From assembly GCA_031425695.1 (NCBI GenBank), contig JANPJV010000014.1:1-44608 (forward strand): a DNA stretch of 44,608 nucleotides, read 5' to 3'. The position numbers and the translations under genes are program-made. The stretch is from JANPJV01 sp031425695. Its GTDB lineage: Bacteria; Pseudomonadota; Gammaproteobacteria; Xanthomonadales; SZUA-5. This document shows positions 24,400-31,214 of this stretch, one piece after another. Positions within the stretch are counted from its first letter, which is position 1. Each line of letters begins with the position of its first letter. The notes below the pieces were generated by a model. The model saw nothing but the letters and a program-made list of their open reading frames with translations, did not search any database and was not told where the DNA came from.

Positions 24400-24424
24400 G
24401 CGATTTCTCCGGTGGAGAAATCGC
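24400..24424. other. Perfect 11-bp hairpin after the bkd operon
   Basis: GCGATTTCTCC (24400-24410) and GGAGAAATCGC (24414-24424) pair fully around GGT. It begins 11 bases past the lpd stop. Without a T-run it may protect the message 3' end. Confidence 0.6.
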
Positions 24425-24442
24425 GCCGGTATTGATTCGGGC

Positions 24443-24476
24443 TCGCTGAGCAAAAAATGTCATTTTTGCTCAGCGA
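24443..24476. terminator. Two-way terminator between lpd and the HNH gene
   Basis: A perfect 14-bp stem, TCGCTGAGCAAAAA / TTTTTGCTCAGCGA, closes a six-base loop. The A-run and T-run on either side of the loop let it serve both converging genes. Confidence 0.85.
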
Positions 24477-24508
24477 CAACCGGTCCCGCACGCTTGGGAT
24501 TCTAAAAC

Positions 24509-24868
24509 CTACTTCTTCAACAACGCCTTCAAATTCGCGAACGGATTGTTACTCGCAACTTCCGTCTTCACGTTGCCGGTCAAGCTGCCAATGCTGCCGT
24601 CGATGTAGCGCGAGTGCTCGTTGTCGTGGCAGTACACGCACAACAGTTCCCAATTGCTGCCGTCGGGCGGGTTGAAGTCGTGGTCGTGGTTGCGATGGTG
24701 GACGGTGAGTTCGATCAGGTTGGCGCGGGTGAACTCGCGCGCGCAGCGGCCGCAGATCCACGGATACATCCCGAGCGCCCGTTCGCGGTAGCCCTTGTCA
24801 CGCTCCTCGCTGCTGCGCCGGCTCGCAGCGACGATGCTGTCGAGCTTGGAATCGTTGGGCTTGGCCAT
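24509..24868 (-). CDS. yajD: YajD-like HNH nuclease
   Basis: A 119-residue HNH protein. The zinc-binding cysteine pairs are C39-x2-C42 (CGRC) and C77-x2-C80 (CVYC), and the catalytic region is LTVHHRNHDHDFN (H57, H58) with NWELLCVYCHDNEH downstream. That order and length match YajD, a widespread small HNH protein of unknown cellular role. The C-terminal tail (NPFANLKALLKK) is also typical. It has no toxin-immunity or phage neighbours, so a housekeeping role is more likely than a defence role. ATG at 24868. It faces the bkd operon across a shared terminator. Confidence 0.87.
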   Translation of the reverse strand: MAKPNDSKLDSIVAASRRSSEERDKGYRERALGMYPWICGRCAREFTRANLIELTVHHRNHDHDFNPPDGSNWELLCVYCHDNEHSRYIDGSIGSLTGNVKTEVASNNPFANLKALLKK

Positions 24869-24903
24869 CTCATTCTCACGCCGGCATGAAAGCAGAGCGA
24901 ATT

Positions 24904-25143
24904 ATCCGCAGATTACGCAGAAAAAACCGGATTGGCGCTCGCCTCTCTCGTGCTTCGCGGGCGAGGTGAGCCACATTGCTCAAGCTCTCAATCTGCGTGA
25001 CGCTTCACCCGCGGAGCGAATTTTGCGGAAAGATTGCTCGGCCCTTTTCGGCAGCGCCCGCGAAGGATCCAAATGGCGTATCACGAGGGCCCGATTCGAC
25101 GCATCGCCCCATCCCCAGTTCGCGGGCGCAACGTGACCTACGT
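24904..25143. repeat. Intergenic stretch with decayed copies of two repeat families
   Basis: The 486-base gap 24869-25354 holds a decayed ATCTGTGGAT-family pair (24904-24920 and about 24989-24998) and a half cloverleaf ending in GGGCGC + AACGTGACCTACGT (25124-25143). No gene was found here except the doubtful fragment at 25167-25280. Confidence 0.5.
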
Positions 25144-25166
25144 CGAGCCCGCGGTTCGCCCGTTCC

Positions 25167-25280
25167 TCACAAGCTGAACTCTGCCCCGACGTTCGGAATG
25201 CCGACGGTGTTGGCGTCGACGCGCGGCACCTGGCGAAGGTCACGATCGTTGGCAAGTGCAAAGCTTCTGTGAGCAGCCGT
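25167..25280 (-). pseudogene. Possible C-terminal gene relic
   Basis: A minus-strand frame with no start reads SFALANDRDLRQVPRVDANT, then VGIPNVGAEFSL and a stop at 25167. The alternating polar/hydrophobic pattern and the end look like the last strands of an outer-membrane or exported protein. It is closed upstream by a stop just before 25280. It may be chance. Confidence 0.25.
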
Positions 25281-25303
25281 TCATATTTCCCTACGCGGCA
25301 AGT

Positions 25304-25325
25304 GGTCGGCATTCCGACCTATGAT
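25304..25325 (+). promoter_or_regulatory. Candidate -10 box with adjoining palindrome
   Basis: The palindrome GGTCGG-CATT-CCGACC (25304-25319) abuts TATGAT (25320-25325), 29 bases before the ATG at 25355. Its core GTCGGCATTCCGA also occurs inverted at 25193-25205. It could be an operator, but no -35 box of quality is seen. Confidence 0.35.
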
Positions 25326-25354
25326 GGGCGTCGAGATCAACCAGGAGCCGCACG

Positions 25355-25666
25355 ATGCAAGAACTGGCAGGATTGGGCGCGCTGTTGCTGCTGGCGGCCG
25401 CCGGCGCGAAGGCGGCGGAACCGGCGGCCGCCACCAACGAGATCGTGCGCATCGAGAAATACAATTGCACGCAGCTCCAGGCCGAGAGCGATGCCGCGCG
25501 TGGTTCGGCACTGCTGTTCTACTACGGCTATGCGCTCGGGCAACGCAAAGTCACCGTCTACCAGCCGCCGCAGATGGCGCAGCAGCTGCAACGGGTGCTG
25601 GATGTCTGCAAGCGCAATCCCGACATGCCCGTCAGCGTGGCCTTCAACACGACGATGGACGGCTGA
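25355..25666 (+). CDS. Small exported HdeA/HdeB-like protein
   Basis: A 103-residue protein with a short signal peptide (to about residue 21). The mature part has two cysteines, in YNCTQL and VLDVCKRNPD, and the segment ALLFYYGYAL between them. This spacing, with a C-terminal C-x-x-N-P-D, is the pattern of HdeA/HdeB-type acid-stress chaperones, which use one disulfide. The match is by eye and moderate. AGGAG lies 8 bases before the ATG. It ends 21 bases before the sigma-factor gene, so it is likely in the same transcript, which makes it a candidate target or signal for that system. A TATGAT hexamer (25320-25325) next to a GGTCGG-CATT-CCGACC palindrome lies just upstream. Confidence 0.65.
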   Translation: MQELAGLGALLLLAAAGAKAAEPAAATNEIVRIEKYNCTQLQAESDAARGSALLFYYGYALGQRKVTVYQPPQMAQQLQRVLDVCKRNPDMPVSVAFNTTMDG

Positions 25667-25687
25667 GATCAGGAGCCACTCGACGCG

Positions 25688-26248
25688 ATGAGCGACGCCC
25701 GCAAGCTCGAGATCACCGGGATGCTGGCCCGCTGGGGTTCGAGCCCGCAGGCGCGCGAAGATACGGTGCGCATCCTCTACGGCGAACTGCGGCAGATGGC
25801 GGGACGCATCTTTTCCGGCTCCAATGCCGGCACCTTGCAGCCGACTGCGTTGATCAACGAGGCGATGCTGAAGCTGCTCGGCGATGCCGCTGCGAGCTTC
25901 GATGATCGTGGCCACTTCTTCGGCGCCGCCGCCCGCGCGATGCGCCAGGTGCTGGTCGATCACGCGCGGCGCAAGTGTTCCGGCAAACGCGGTGACGGCG
26001 TCGGCACGCTCTCGCTCGATGTCGCTTTGAACGTCGCCGTCCCACCGCCGGACGAAATGATCGCCCTCGATGCGGTACTGAACGAGCTCGAAGCACTGGA
26101 TCCGGACGCCGCGCGCGTCGTCGAGCTGCGCTATTTCGCCGGACTGACGCTGGCGGAGACAGCCGCGGCGCTCGGTGTGCATCCGTCGACCGTCAGCGCC
26201 GAGTGGGTGCATGCCCGGGCCTGGCTCAAGCGCGCGCTCGAGTCGTGA
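25688..26248 (+). CDS. ECF sigma factor of the Ser/Thr-kinase-linked type (ECF43/TIGR02999-like)
   Basis: A 186-residue group IV sigma factor. Region 2 contains TLQPTALINEAMLKLL and RGHFFGAAARAMRQVLVDHA, both hallmarks of the TIGR02999 group that sits beside protein kinases. Region 4 has ARVVELRYFAGLTLAETAAA and a helix-turn-helix ending in HPSTVSAEWVHARAWL. The acidic DAED-type patch that most ECF factors use to bind core polymerase is absent; QPTALINE stands in its place, with Thr53 in the middle. In the studied Vibrio EcfP/PknT pair a phosphothreonine replaces this missing charge, so Thr53 is a candidate site. No anti-sigma gene is present. AGGAG precedes the ATG, and the stop overlaps the kinase start. 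Confidence 0.9.
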   Translation: MSDARKLEITGMLARWGSSPQAREDTVRILYGELRQMAGRIFSGSNAGTLQPTALINEAMLKLLGDAAASFDDRGHFFGAAARAMRQVLVDHARRKCSGKRGDGVGTLSLDVALNVAVPPPDEMIALDAVLNELEALDPDAARVVELRYFAGLTLAETAAALGVHPSTVSAEWVHARAWLKRALES

Positions 26249-29004
26249 CCGCCGGCGGGGCTCGCTACCTGGAAGCCAAGCGCCTCTTCATCGAGGCGCT
26301 GGCGCTGCCGCTTGAACAACGGGCGGGCTATGTAGAGCTGGGCGCCGATGGCGACGCGGCGCTCGCCGCAGAAGTCATGCAGATGCTGAAAGCCGAGCTG
26401 ACGAAGATCGACGTGCCGGAACCAGGCGTATCGCCGCATGACATCCGAACTTCAGTGCCGGGCTACCGCATCCTTTCCGAGCTCGGGCGCGGTGGCATGG
26501 GCGTGGTCTACCTGGCCGAGCGCACGGCCGACGGTGTCGTCCAGAAGCTCGCGATCAAACGCATGCTGCCGGGCTTTCCGGGCACTTCCCAGGACATCGC
26601 CCGCTTCCATGGCGAGCGCCAGATCCTGGCGACCCTCGATCACCCGCATATCGCGCGGCTGGTAGATGCCGGCACCACCACCGACGGTTCGCCGTACTTC
26701 GCGATGGAGTACATCGAAGGCGAGCGCATCGATCGCTATGTGCGCAAGCACCGCCTCGACATCCGTCAACGCATGCAGCTGATCGCGAAGGTCGCGCGCG
26801 CGGTCGACTCCGCACACCGGCATCTGGTGGTGCATCGCGATCTCAAGCCTGGAAACATTCTCGTCGACGCCTATGGCGAGCCCAAGCTGCTCGATTTCGG
26901 GATCGCCAAGCTGCTCGACGCGAGCACGATCGAGCGCCACCACAGCGCGACCACCGTCGGCGGCGTGCAGATGCTCACGCCGCTGTATGCAGCCCCGGAA
27001 CAGGTGCGCTGCGAGGCCATCTCGACCGCGACCGACGTGTACGCCCTCGGCGTGGTGATCTATGAGCTGCTGACGGGCTTGTCGCCCTACGGCAGGAGCG
27101 CGACGTCGTCACCGCACTTTCTGAGCCATGCCATCTGCGAAGAGGATCCCACCGCGCCGAGCGCAGCGGTCGCCAGCAGCGAAGTCGACGTGCGCTTCGC
27201 GCTGGCGCCGGGGCAACTGCGCGGCGACCTCGATGCGATCGTGCTCAAGTGCCTGCGCAAGCAGCCTGAGGCACGCTACGCCAGCATGGATGCACTGGTC
27301 GCGGATTTAGAGGCATGGGCAACCGACCAGCCGGTGGACGCGCGCCGTGGAAGCCGCTGGTATCACCTGCAGCGCTTCGCCCGGCGCCACTGGGTGGCGC
27401 TCGGCGCGTCGGCCCTCATCGTGCTGCTCACCGTTGCTTTCGTGATTGGCCTCGGGCGCGAGCTCAACGCCACCCAGGTCGAGCGGGATCGAGCAGAAGC
27501 CGAGCGCGAGCGCGCGCAGCAGGTCACCAGTTTCATGGTGAAGCTCTTTTCCGACGCTGATCCCAAGCAGGCCAAGGGCGAATCCTTCACCGTTCGCCAA
27601 GCGCTCGATCGCGGTTACGCGCGCGTCAGTGATGCGGAACTTGCCGAATTCCCCGCCACGCGCAGTCACCTGCTACGCGAGTTCGCCCTCATCTACAGTC
27701 GCCTGGGTGACAAGGAGACCAGCCTTGCAGCCGCGAAACAGGCGATTGCGCTGGCCGAGCCAAGCAGGCAATCGGCACCCCTGGATTTCGCTCGCGCGCA
27801 GTTTGCAGCTGCCGTCGCGCACTACGAGCGAGATGAGCTGGAAGACGCCGCGCGCCTGCTGAGCCAAGTCTTGGAAGCCGCAGACGCCGCTGGCAACGTG
27901 ATCCTCGCGACTGCTGCGCTCCATGTACAGGGGAAGGTCGAACACGGTCGCGGTAACGACGCCAAGGCCGCGCAACTCTACCTCTCGATAGAACAGCGCC
28001 TGCTCGCGAAGCTCGGCCAATCACGCCTCGCCGACGCCGTCAACATGCCGGCTACCGGCGACGATCGCGAGTTGCTGGACTCGCTCGCACGCAGTCTCAG
28101 CTCGCGTTGCACGACCATGCGCGTTCTGGCCAAGCCGCGCGAAGCGCTTGCCCTGTGCGAGTCGGCGGTCGCGCTTGGCAACCGCGTGTGGTCGCCGAGC
28201 GATCCCGCGCACATTCCCATCTCGATCGAATTGGCCATCCTGCACCAGGAGCTGGGCAACACCGAATTCAGCCTGGCCACCAATCGCGAAGTCATCAGGA
28301 TGGCGCGGCGCATCTACGGCGACCGGCATGTTCGCGTGGCCTTCCCGATGGTCAATCTCGCGCTCGACCTGGGTGAGCTCAAGCGAAAAGACGAGGCACT
28401 GAAGCTGATGGCTGAAGCCGTCGGCATCTTCAAAGAGCAGCTCGGTGTCGCCCACCGCTGGTACCAGGAGGCGTTGCTGAACCAAGCTGACCTGATGCGC
28501 AGGTCGGGCGAAACGGTGGCGGCGATCGCGGCCTACCAGGAGACACTTGCGCTCCAGCGAGAGGGCCGAAGCAAGGGAAGCGGCGGCATGGTCGCCATCA
28601 CCCTGGAAGGTCTGGCGTTGGCGCAAGCGGACGCAGGACAGAAGGACCTGGCGGTAAGCTCCGCGCGCATGGCGCTCGAGGAGTACACGAACGTCGAGGG
28701 CGACCGGCACCCAAGCACCATCCAGGCGCGGATCGGGCTTGCCAAGCACCTGCGTGAAAATGCCGAGCCCGCCGCCGCGCTCGCGGAGGCCGAACGCGCG
28801 CTGGCAGATATCGCGGCCGACGAGGAGGATGCCGAGCTGCGCGCGACTGCGCAGTTCGCGCTCGCACAAGCGCTCCGGGCCGCCGGCCAGGACCCCGCAC
28901 GCGCGCAGGAGCTGGCGTCGAGCGCGCTGGCGAGCGAGCGCAAGCGCGACCCGAAAAGTGCGGGAATTGTTGAAATCGAAAAATGGTTGGTTGAACGGCG
29001 GTGA
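26245..29004 (+). CDS. Membrane Ser/Thr protein kinase with TPR sensor tail
   Basis: About 919 residues from a GTG at 26245 that overlaps the sigma-factor stop (GTGA); an ATG at 26203 is also in frame but would overlap more. The kinase domain (about 74-360) is intact: GRGGMGVVY, the lysine in LAIKRM (K105), HRDLKPGN (H197-N204), DFG (217-219) and APEQ. One membrane helix (383-404) follows. The remaining 500 residues are tetratricopeptide-like helices (for example ARAQFAAAVAHYERDELEDA), predicted to lie in the periplasm. This is the plan of a receptor kinase. Overlap with an ECF gene lacking its own acidic patch points to direct phosphorylation of the sigma factor. The ligand is unknown. Confidence 0.92.
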   Translation: MTAGGARYLEAKRLFIEALALPLEQRAGYVELGADGDAALAAEVMQMLKAELTKIDVPEPGVSPHDIRTSVPGYRILSELGRGGMGVVYLAERTADGVVQKLAIKRMLPGFPGTSQDIARFHGERQILATLDHPHIARLVDAGTTTDGSPYFAMEYIEGERIDRYVRKHRLDIRQRMQLIAKVARAVDSAHRHLVVHRDLKPGNILVDAYGEPKLLDFGIAKLLDASTIERHHSATTVGGVQMLTPLYAAPEQVRCEAISTATDVYALGVVIYELLTGLSPYGRSATSSPHFLSHAICEEDPTAPSAAVASSEVDVRFALAPGQLRGDLDAIVLKCLRKQPEARYASMDALVADLEAWATDQPVDARRGSRWYHLQRFARRHWVALGASALIVLLTVAFVIGLGRELNATQVERDRAEAERERAQQVTSFMVKLFSDADPKQAKGESFTVRQALDRGYARVSDAELAEFPATRSHLLREFALIYSRLGDKETSLAAAKQAIALAEPSRQSAPLDFARAQFAAAVAHYERDELEDAARLLSQVLEAADAAGNVILATAALHVQGKVEHGRGNDAKAAQLYLSIEQRLLAKLGQSRLADAVNMPATGDDRELLDSLARSLSSRCTTMRVLAKPREALALCESAVALGNRVWSPSDPAHIPISIELAILHQELGNTEFSLATNREVIRMARRIYGDRHVRVAFPMVNLALDLGELKRKDEALKLMAEAVGIFKEQLGVAHRWYQEALLNQADLMRRSGETVAAIAAYQETLALQREGRSKGSGGMVAITLEGLALAQADAGQKDLAVSSARMALEEYTNVEGDRHPSTIQARIGLAKHLRENAEPAAALAEAERALADIAADEEDAELRATAQFALAQALRAAGQDPARAQELASSALASERKRDPKSAGIVEIEKWLVERR

Positions 29005-29090
29005 GCGTTTCGCCAGGTGTGTGGGTGCAGGTTTCCTGCTTCAGTTTCAAGACTTGATTGAGTTTTTCGCCGGCTCCCGAGTGGACGGCT

Positions 29091-29110
29091 ATGCCACGGC
29101 AACGTGGCAT
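29091..29110. other. Hairpin upstream of the exported repeat protein
   Basis: ATGCCACG and CGTGGCAT pair perfectly around GCAA, ending 25 bases before the ATG at 29136 and 13 bases before its ribosome site. It may be in the 5' leader, or may be a weak terminator of the kinase message. There is no T-run. Confidence 0.5.
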
Positions 29111-29135
29111 GCCCCCTGCCATCGGAGTTTGCCAG

Positions 29136-30368
29136 ATGAAGATTCGAAGCCTGCCCATCGCCATTGGCGCGATGGCCCTGTCCCTGGGAATGAGCGCGGC
29201 GGTCCACGCGCAGAGCGGTACCATCACTGCGAATCCAACGCAGATCATCGTGCCCCCGGGACCCAGCCAGACTGGCACGGCGATTCTGTCCTGGAACGCG
29301 GCCGGCGTGACCCGCGCAGTGGTAACGGTTGAATGCGTGATCGGGTTTGGCGAGATCGAAAGCTGGAATACGGGCCCCGGGCCGCACAGCGAGGAGATAC
29401 GGCTCTACGCCGGTGACCAGTGCACCTATCGCCTGCGCCCTGACAGCATAAGCAATCAAGAGCTCGCTTCGGTCGTCGTTACCGGCATGCACTCGCAGCA
29501 TCCGGTGGGCACGATCAGCGCGAACCCGGTCGTCGTCTCTGTTCCTGCCAACGAGACCATGGGCTGGACCACGTTGGAATGGGCCACCCAGAACAATCCG
29601 CAGACTGTGGATATTCGTCGGAACTGCAATGGCGAGGAGGTGGTCATGGCGTCGGGCCTTGGACCGAACGGCCAACGGTCGGTAGAGATTCCGCCCGACC
29701 GCGTCTGTCAGTTCCGGCTCTATACGGCGAGTCCGTTTGCGTTCTTCCTGGCCGAAGTCACGGTCGAGAGCATTCAAGAACCCTCGTCGGACTCTATCAG
29801 CGCCAACCCCGCCCGCGTACTCATCCCGTCCAATGCAGCGACCGGGTCGACGCTGCTGAGCTGGACGGCTGGAATCCAGCCGCTCGAAATTCGTCGCAAC
29901 TGCAACGGTGTTGAAAGTACCGTCGCCAGCGGCCTTGCCGCGACGGGAGAGACCCTCGCGCAAGTTCCGATGGCGACTGATTGCGATTTCATTCTTCGCG
30001 CAACGGGCTCTTCGAACACCTCCCTGGCACAGGTTCGCGTAGAAGGTGCGGAAGCGCCGCCGCCGGGGAATGCATGTCCGCCGATGTGTGACCACGACAA
30101 TCCGGTGTCACAGCACGATTACGGCTGCACTATCGCAGCGCCAGAAGACACGCTGCACTATGACTACGAATGGTCGACCCTGCGCCACTGGCGGATTTTC
30201 TCGGCCGATGGCCCTTCGGCATTCTTTACCTGCCCGGGGGCGCCGAATGGCCGCTGCTCGACCTTCGGGGTACAGATCCGCGTGACCAACAAGGCCGACG
30301 GCTCCCTGATCTGCCAAGGCTCGCGCAACTTCAGCGGTTCCGGCAGTGAGCCGGATCCGAAGGGCTAG
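29136..30368 (+). CDS. Exported protein with three repeated beta-sandwich-like domains
   Basis: A 410-residue exported protein with a signal peptide MKIRSLPIAIGAMALSLGMS ending at VHA-Q. Three repeats of about 88 residues follow (29-117, 126-213, 219-304). Each opens with (T/S)I(T/S)ANP-x-x-(V/I)-x-(I/V)-P and later has L-x-W; the last two share IRRNCNG. Each holds one cysteine pair (C67/C96, C164/C191, C256/C283) that could form a disulfide. A Cys-rich tail (310-410) contains ACPPMCDHDNP and FTCPGAPNGRC. I do not recognise the family; the repeats look immunoglobulin-like. It follows the kinase gene by 131 bases on the same strand, so it may belong to that regulon. GGAG precedes the ATG. The longer frame from 29058 lacks a signal peptide at its start. 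Confidence 0.75.
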   Translation: MKIRSLPIAIGAMALSLGMSAAVHAQSGTITANPTQIIVPPGPSQTGTAILSWNAAGVTRAVVTVECVIGFGEIESWNTGPGPHSEEIRLYAGDQCTYRLRPDSISNQELASVVVTGMHSQHPVGTISANPVVVSVPANETMGWTTLEWATQNNPQTVDIRRNCNGEEVVMASGLGPNGQRSVEIPPDRVCQFRLYTASPFAFFLAEVTVESIQEPSSDSISANPARVLIPSNAATGSTLLSWTAGIQPLEIRRNCNGVESTVASGLAATGETLAQVPMATDCDFILRATGSSNTSLAQVRVEGAEAPPPGNACPPMCDHDNPVSQHDYGCTIAAPEDTLHYDYEWSTLRHWRIFSADGPSAFFTCPGAPNGRCSTFGVQIRVTNKADGSLICQGSRNFSGSGSEPDPKG

Positions 30369-30388
30369 TCCCAGGCTCGGGAAGGCTT

Positions 30389-30460
30389 GCCGAGGTCAGC
30401 ACTTAAATGGTGCGGGCCTCGGCACTCGGCGAAGCGAGAGCCAGCTCAACGCCGGCTCTC
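30389..30460. terminator. Pair of hairpins between convergent genes
   Basis: GCCGAGG (30389-30395) pairs with CCTCGGC (30417-30423), with an inner GCAC/GTGC stem. A second stem, GAGAGCCAGC / GCCGGCTCTC (30436-30445 and 30451-30460, 9 of 10), overlaps the stop codon of the DJ-1-like gene. Neither has a T-run. Confidence 0.5.
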
Positions 30461-31205
30461 ACCCCAGCATCTTCACCAGTTCCATCGAGAAGCGATGCGC
30501 ATCGCCGGGCCAGCGGGCCGACAGGTAGTTGCGGTCGCGGACACAGAAGCCGTATTCGGGATGCTCGCGGCTGTCGCGCTTGAGCGGCATGGGCCCGTTG
30601 ATGAACTGATCCGGGCTTGCCAGACAAGCACGCACTTCGTCCTGCACGCAGACCTGGTAGGTGCGGTAGTAGTCACCGAGCCACAGGAAGGTCGCCGTCC
30701 AGGCCAGCATTTCCTGCGTCTTGAGCAGCGCGGTCGTTTTCCGATCGTGCAGCACCGAGGTCTCGTCGGTGGCGTTGGAGCGCGCGGCCAGCAGTACGCC
30801 GTGGCAGATGGCGGCCACGATCTTGTCGACCCGGAAGCACTCGGTCACCAGGTTCTGCAGATCCTCCGATTCGATATAGGGGCGCATGCCGGGGGCATGT
30901 CCGCCGGGCAACAGCAGCGCATCGAATGACTCGGGCTGCACCTCGTGCCAGCGCTGCGGCGCCAGGAATTCGGGACACAGTGCCATCGCCTCATAGGCGG
31001 TGCGACCATTGCGATCGGCGCACAGGATCGGGCGGAGGATGCCGAGCCCGTCGCCGTCGAGCATGCGGAAATCAGCCTGCGCGGGGAGCCCTTCCGGTGT
31101 CGCGAACAGCACCTTGTGCCCGCGCTCGGTGAGCATTTTCCAAGGCACGCCGGACTCGGTCGGATCAAAGTCCGTCGCGGGCAAAGGCATCAGGATGGTG
31201 GCCAT
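30459..31205 (-). CDS. DJ-1/PfpI superfamily protein (class I glutamine amidotransferase-like)
   Basis: A 248-residue DJ-1/PfpI-type protein. The nucleophile elbow is AAICHGVLLAAR with C134-H135, preceded by DALLLPGGHAPGM at the oxyanion region and an acidic residue near E17 where DJ-1 has its catalytic Glu. A C-terminal part of about 80 residues (FLWLGDYYRTYQVCVQDEVR) is longer than in DJ-1 itself and resembles Hsp31-like or ThiJ-like members. Possible roles include glyoxalase III or chaperone activity, or redox sensing. It begins 9 bases after the stop of the ion-channel gene on the same strand, so the two are probably one operon with the channel first. Confidence 0.85.
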   Translation of the reverse strand: MATILMPLPATDFDPTESGVPWKMLTERGHKVLFATPEGLPAQADFRMLDGDGLGILRPILCADRNGRTAYEAMALCPEFLAPQRWHEVQPESFDALLLPGGHAPGMRPYIESEDLQNLVTECFRVDKIVAAICHGVLLAARSNATDETSVLHDRKTTALLKTQEMLAWTATFLWLGDYYRTYQVCVQDEVRACLASPDQFINGPMPLKRDSREHPEYGFCVRDRNYLSARWPGDAHRFSMELVKMLG

Positions 31206-31214
31206 GGGCTCTGG

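Noticed and set aside
24509..24868. HNH protein as part of a defence or toxin system
   Set aside because: It matches the YajD type and has no immunity, restriction or phage neighbours.
30459..31205. DJ-1-like gene as a tailoring or virulence protease (PfpI)
   Set aside because: The fold is clear, but no sequence feature separates protease from other DJ-1-type roles, so only the superfamily is claimed.
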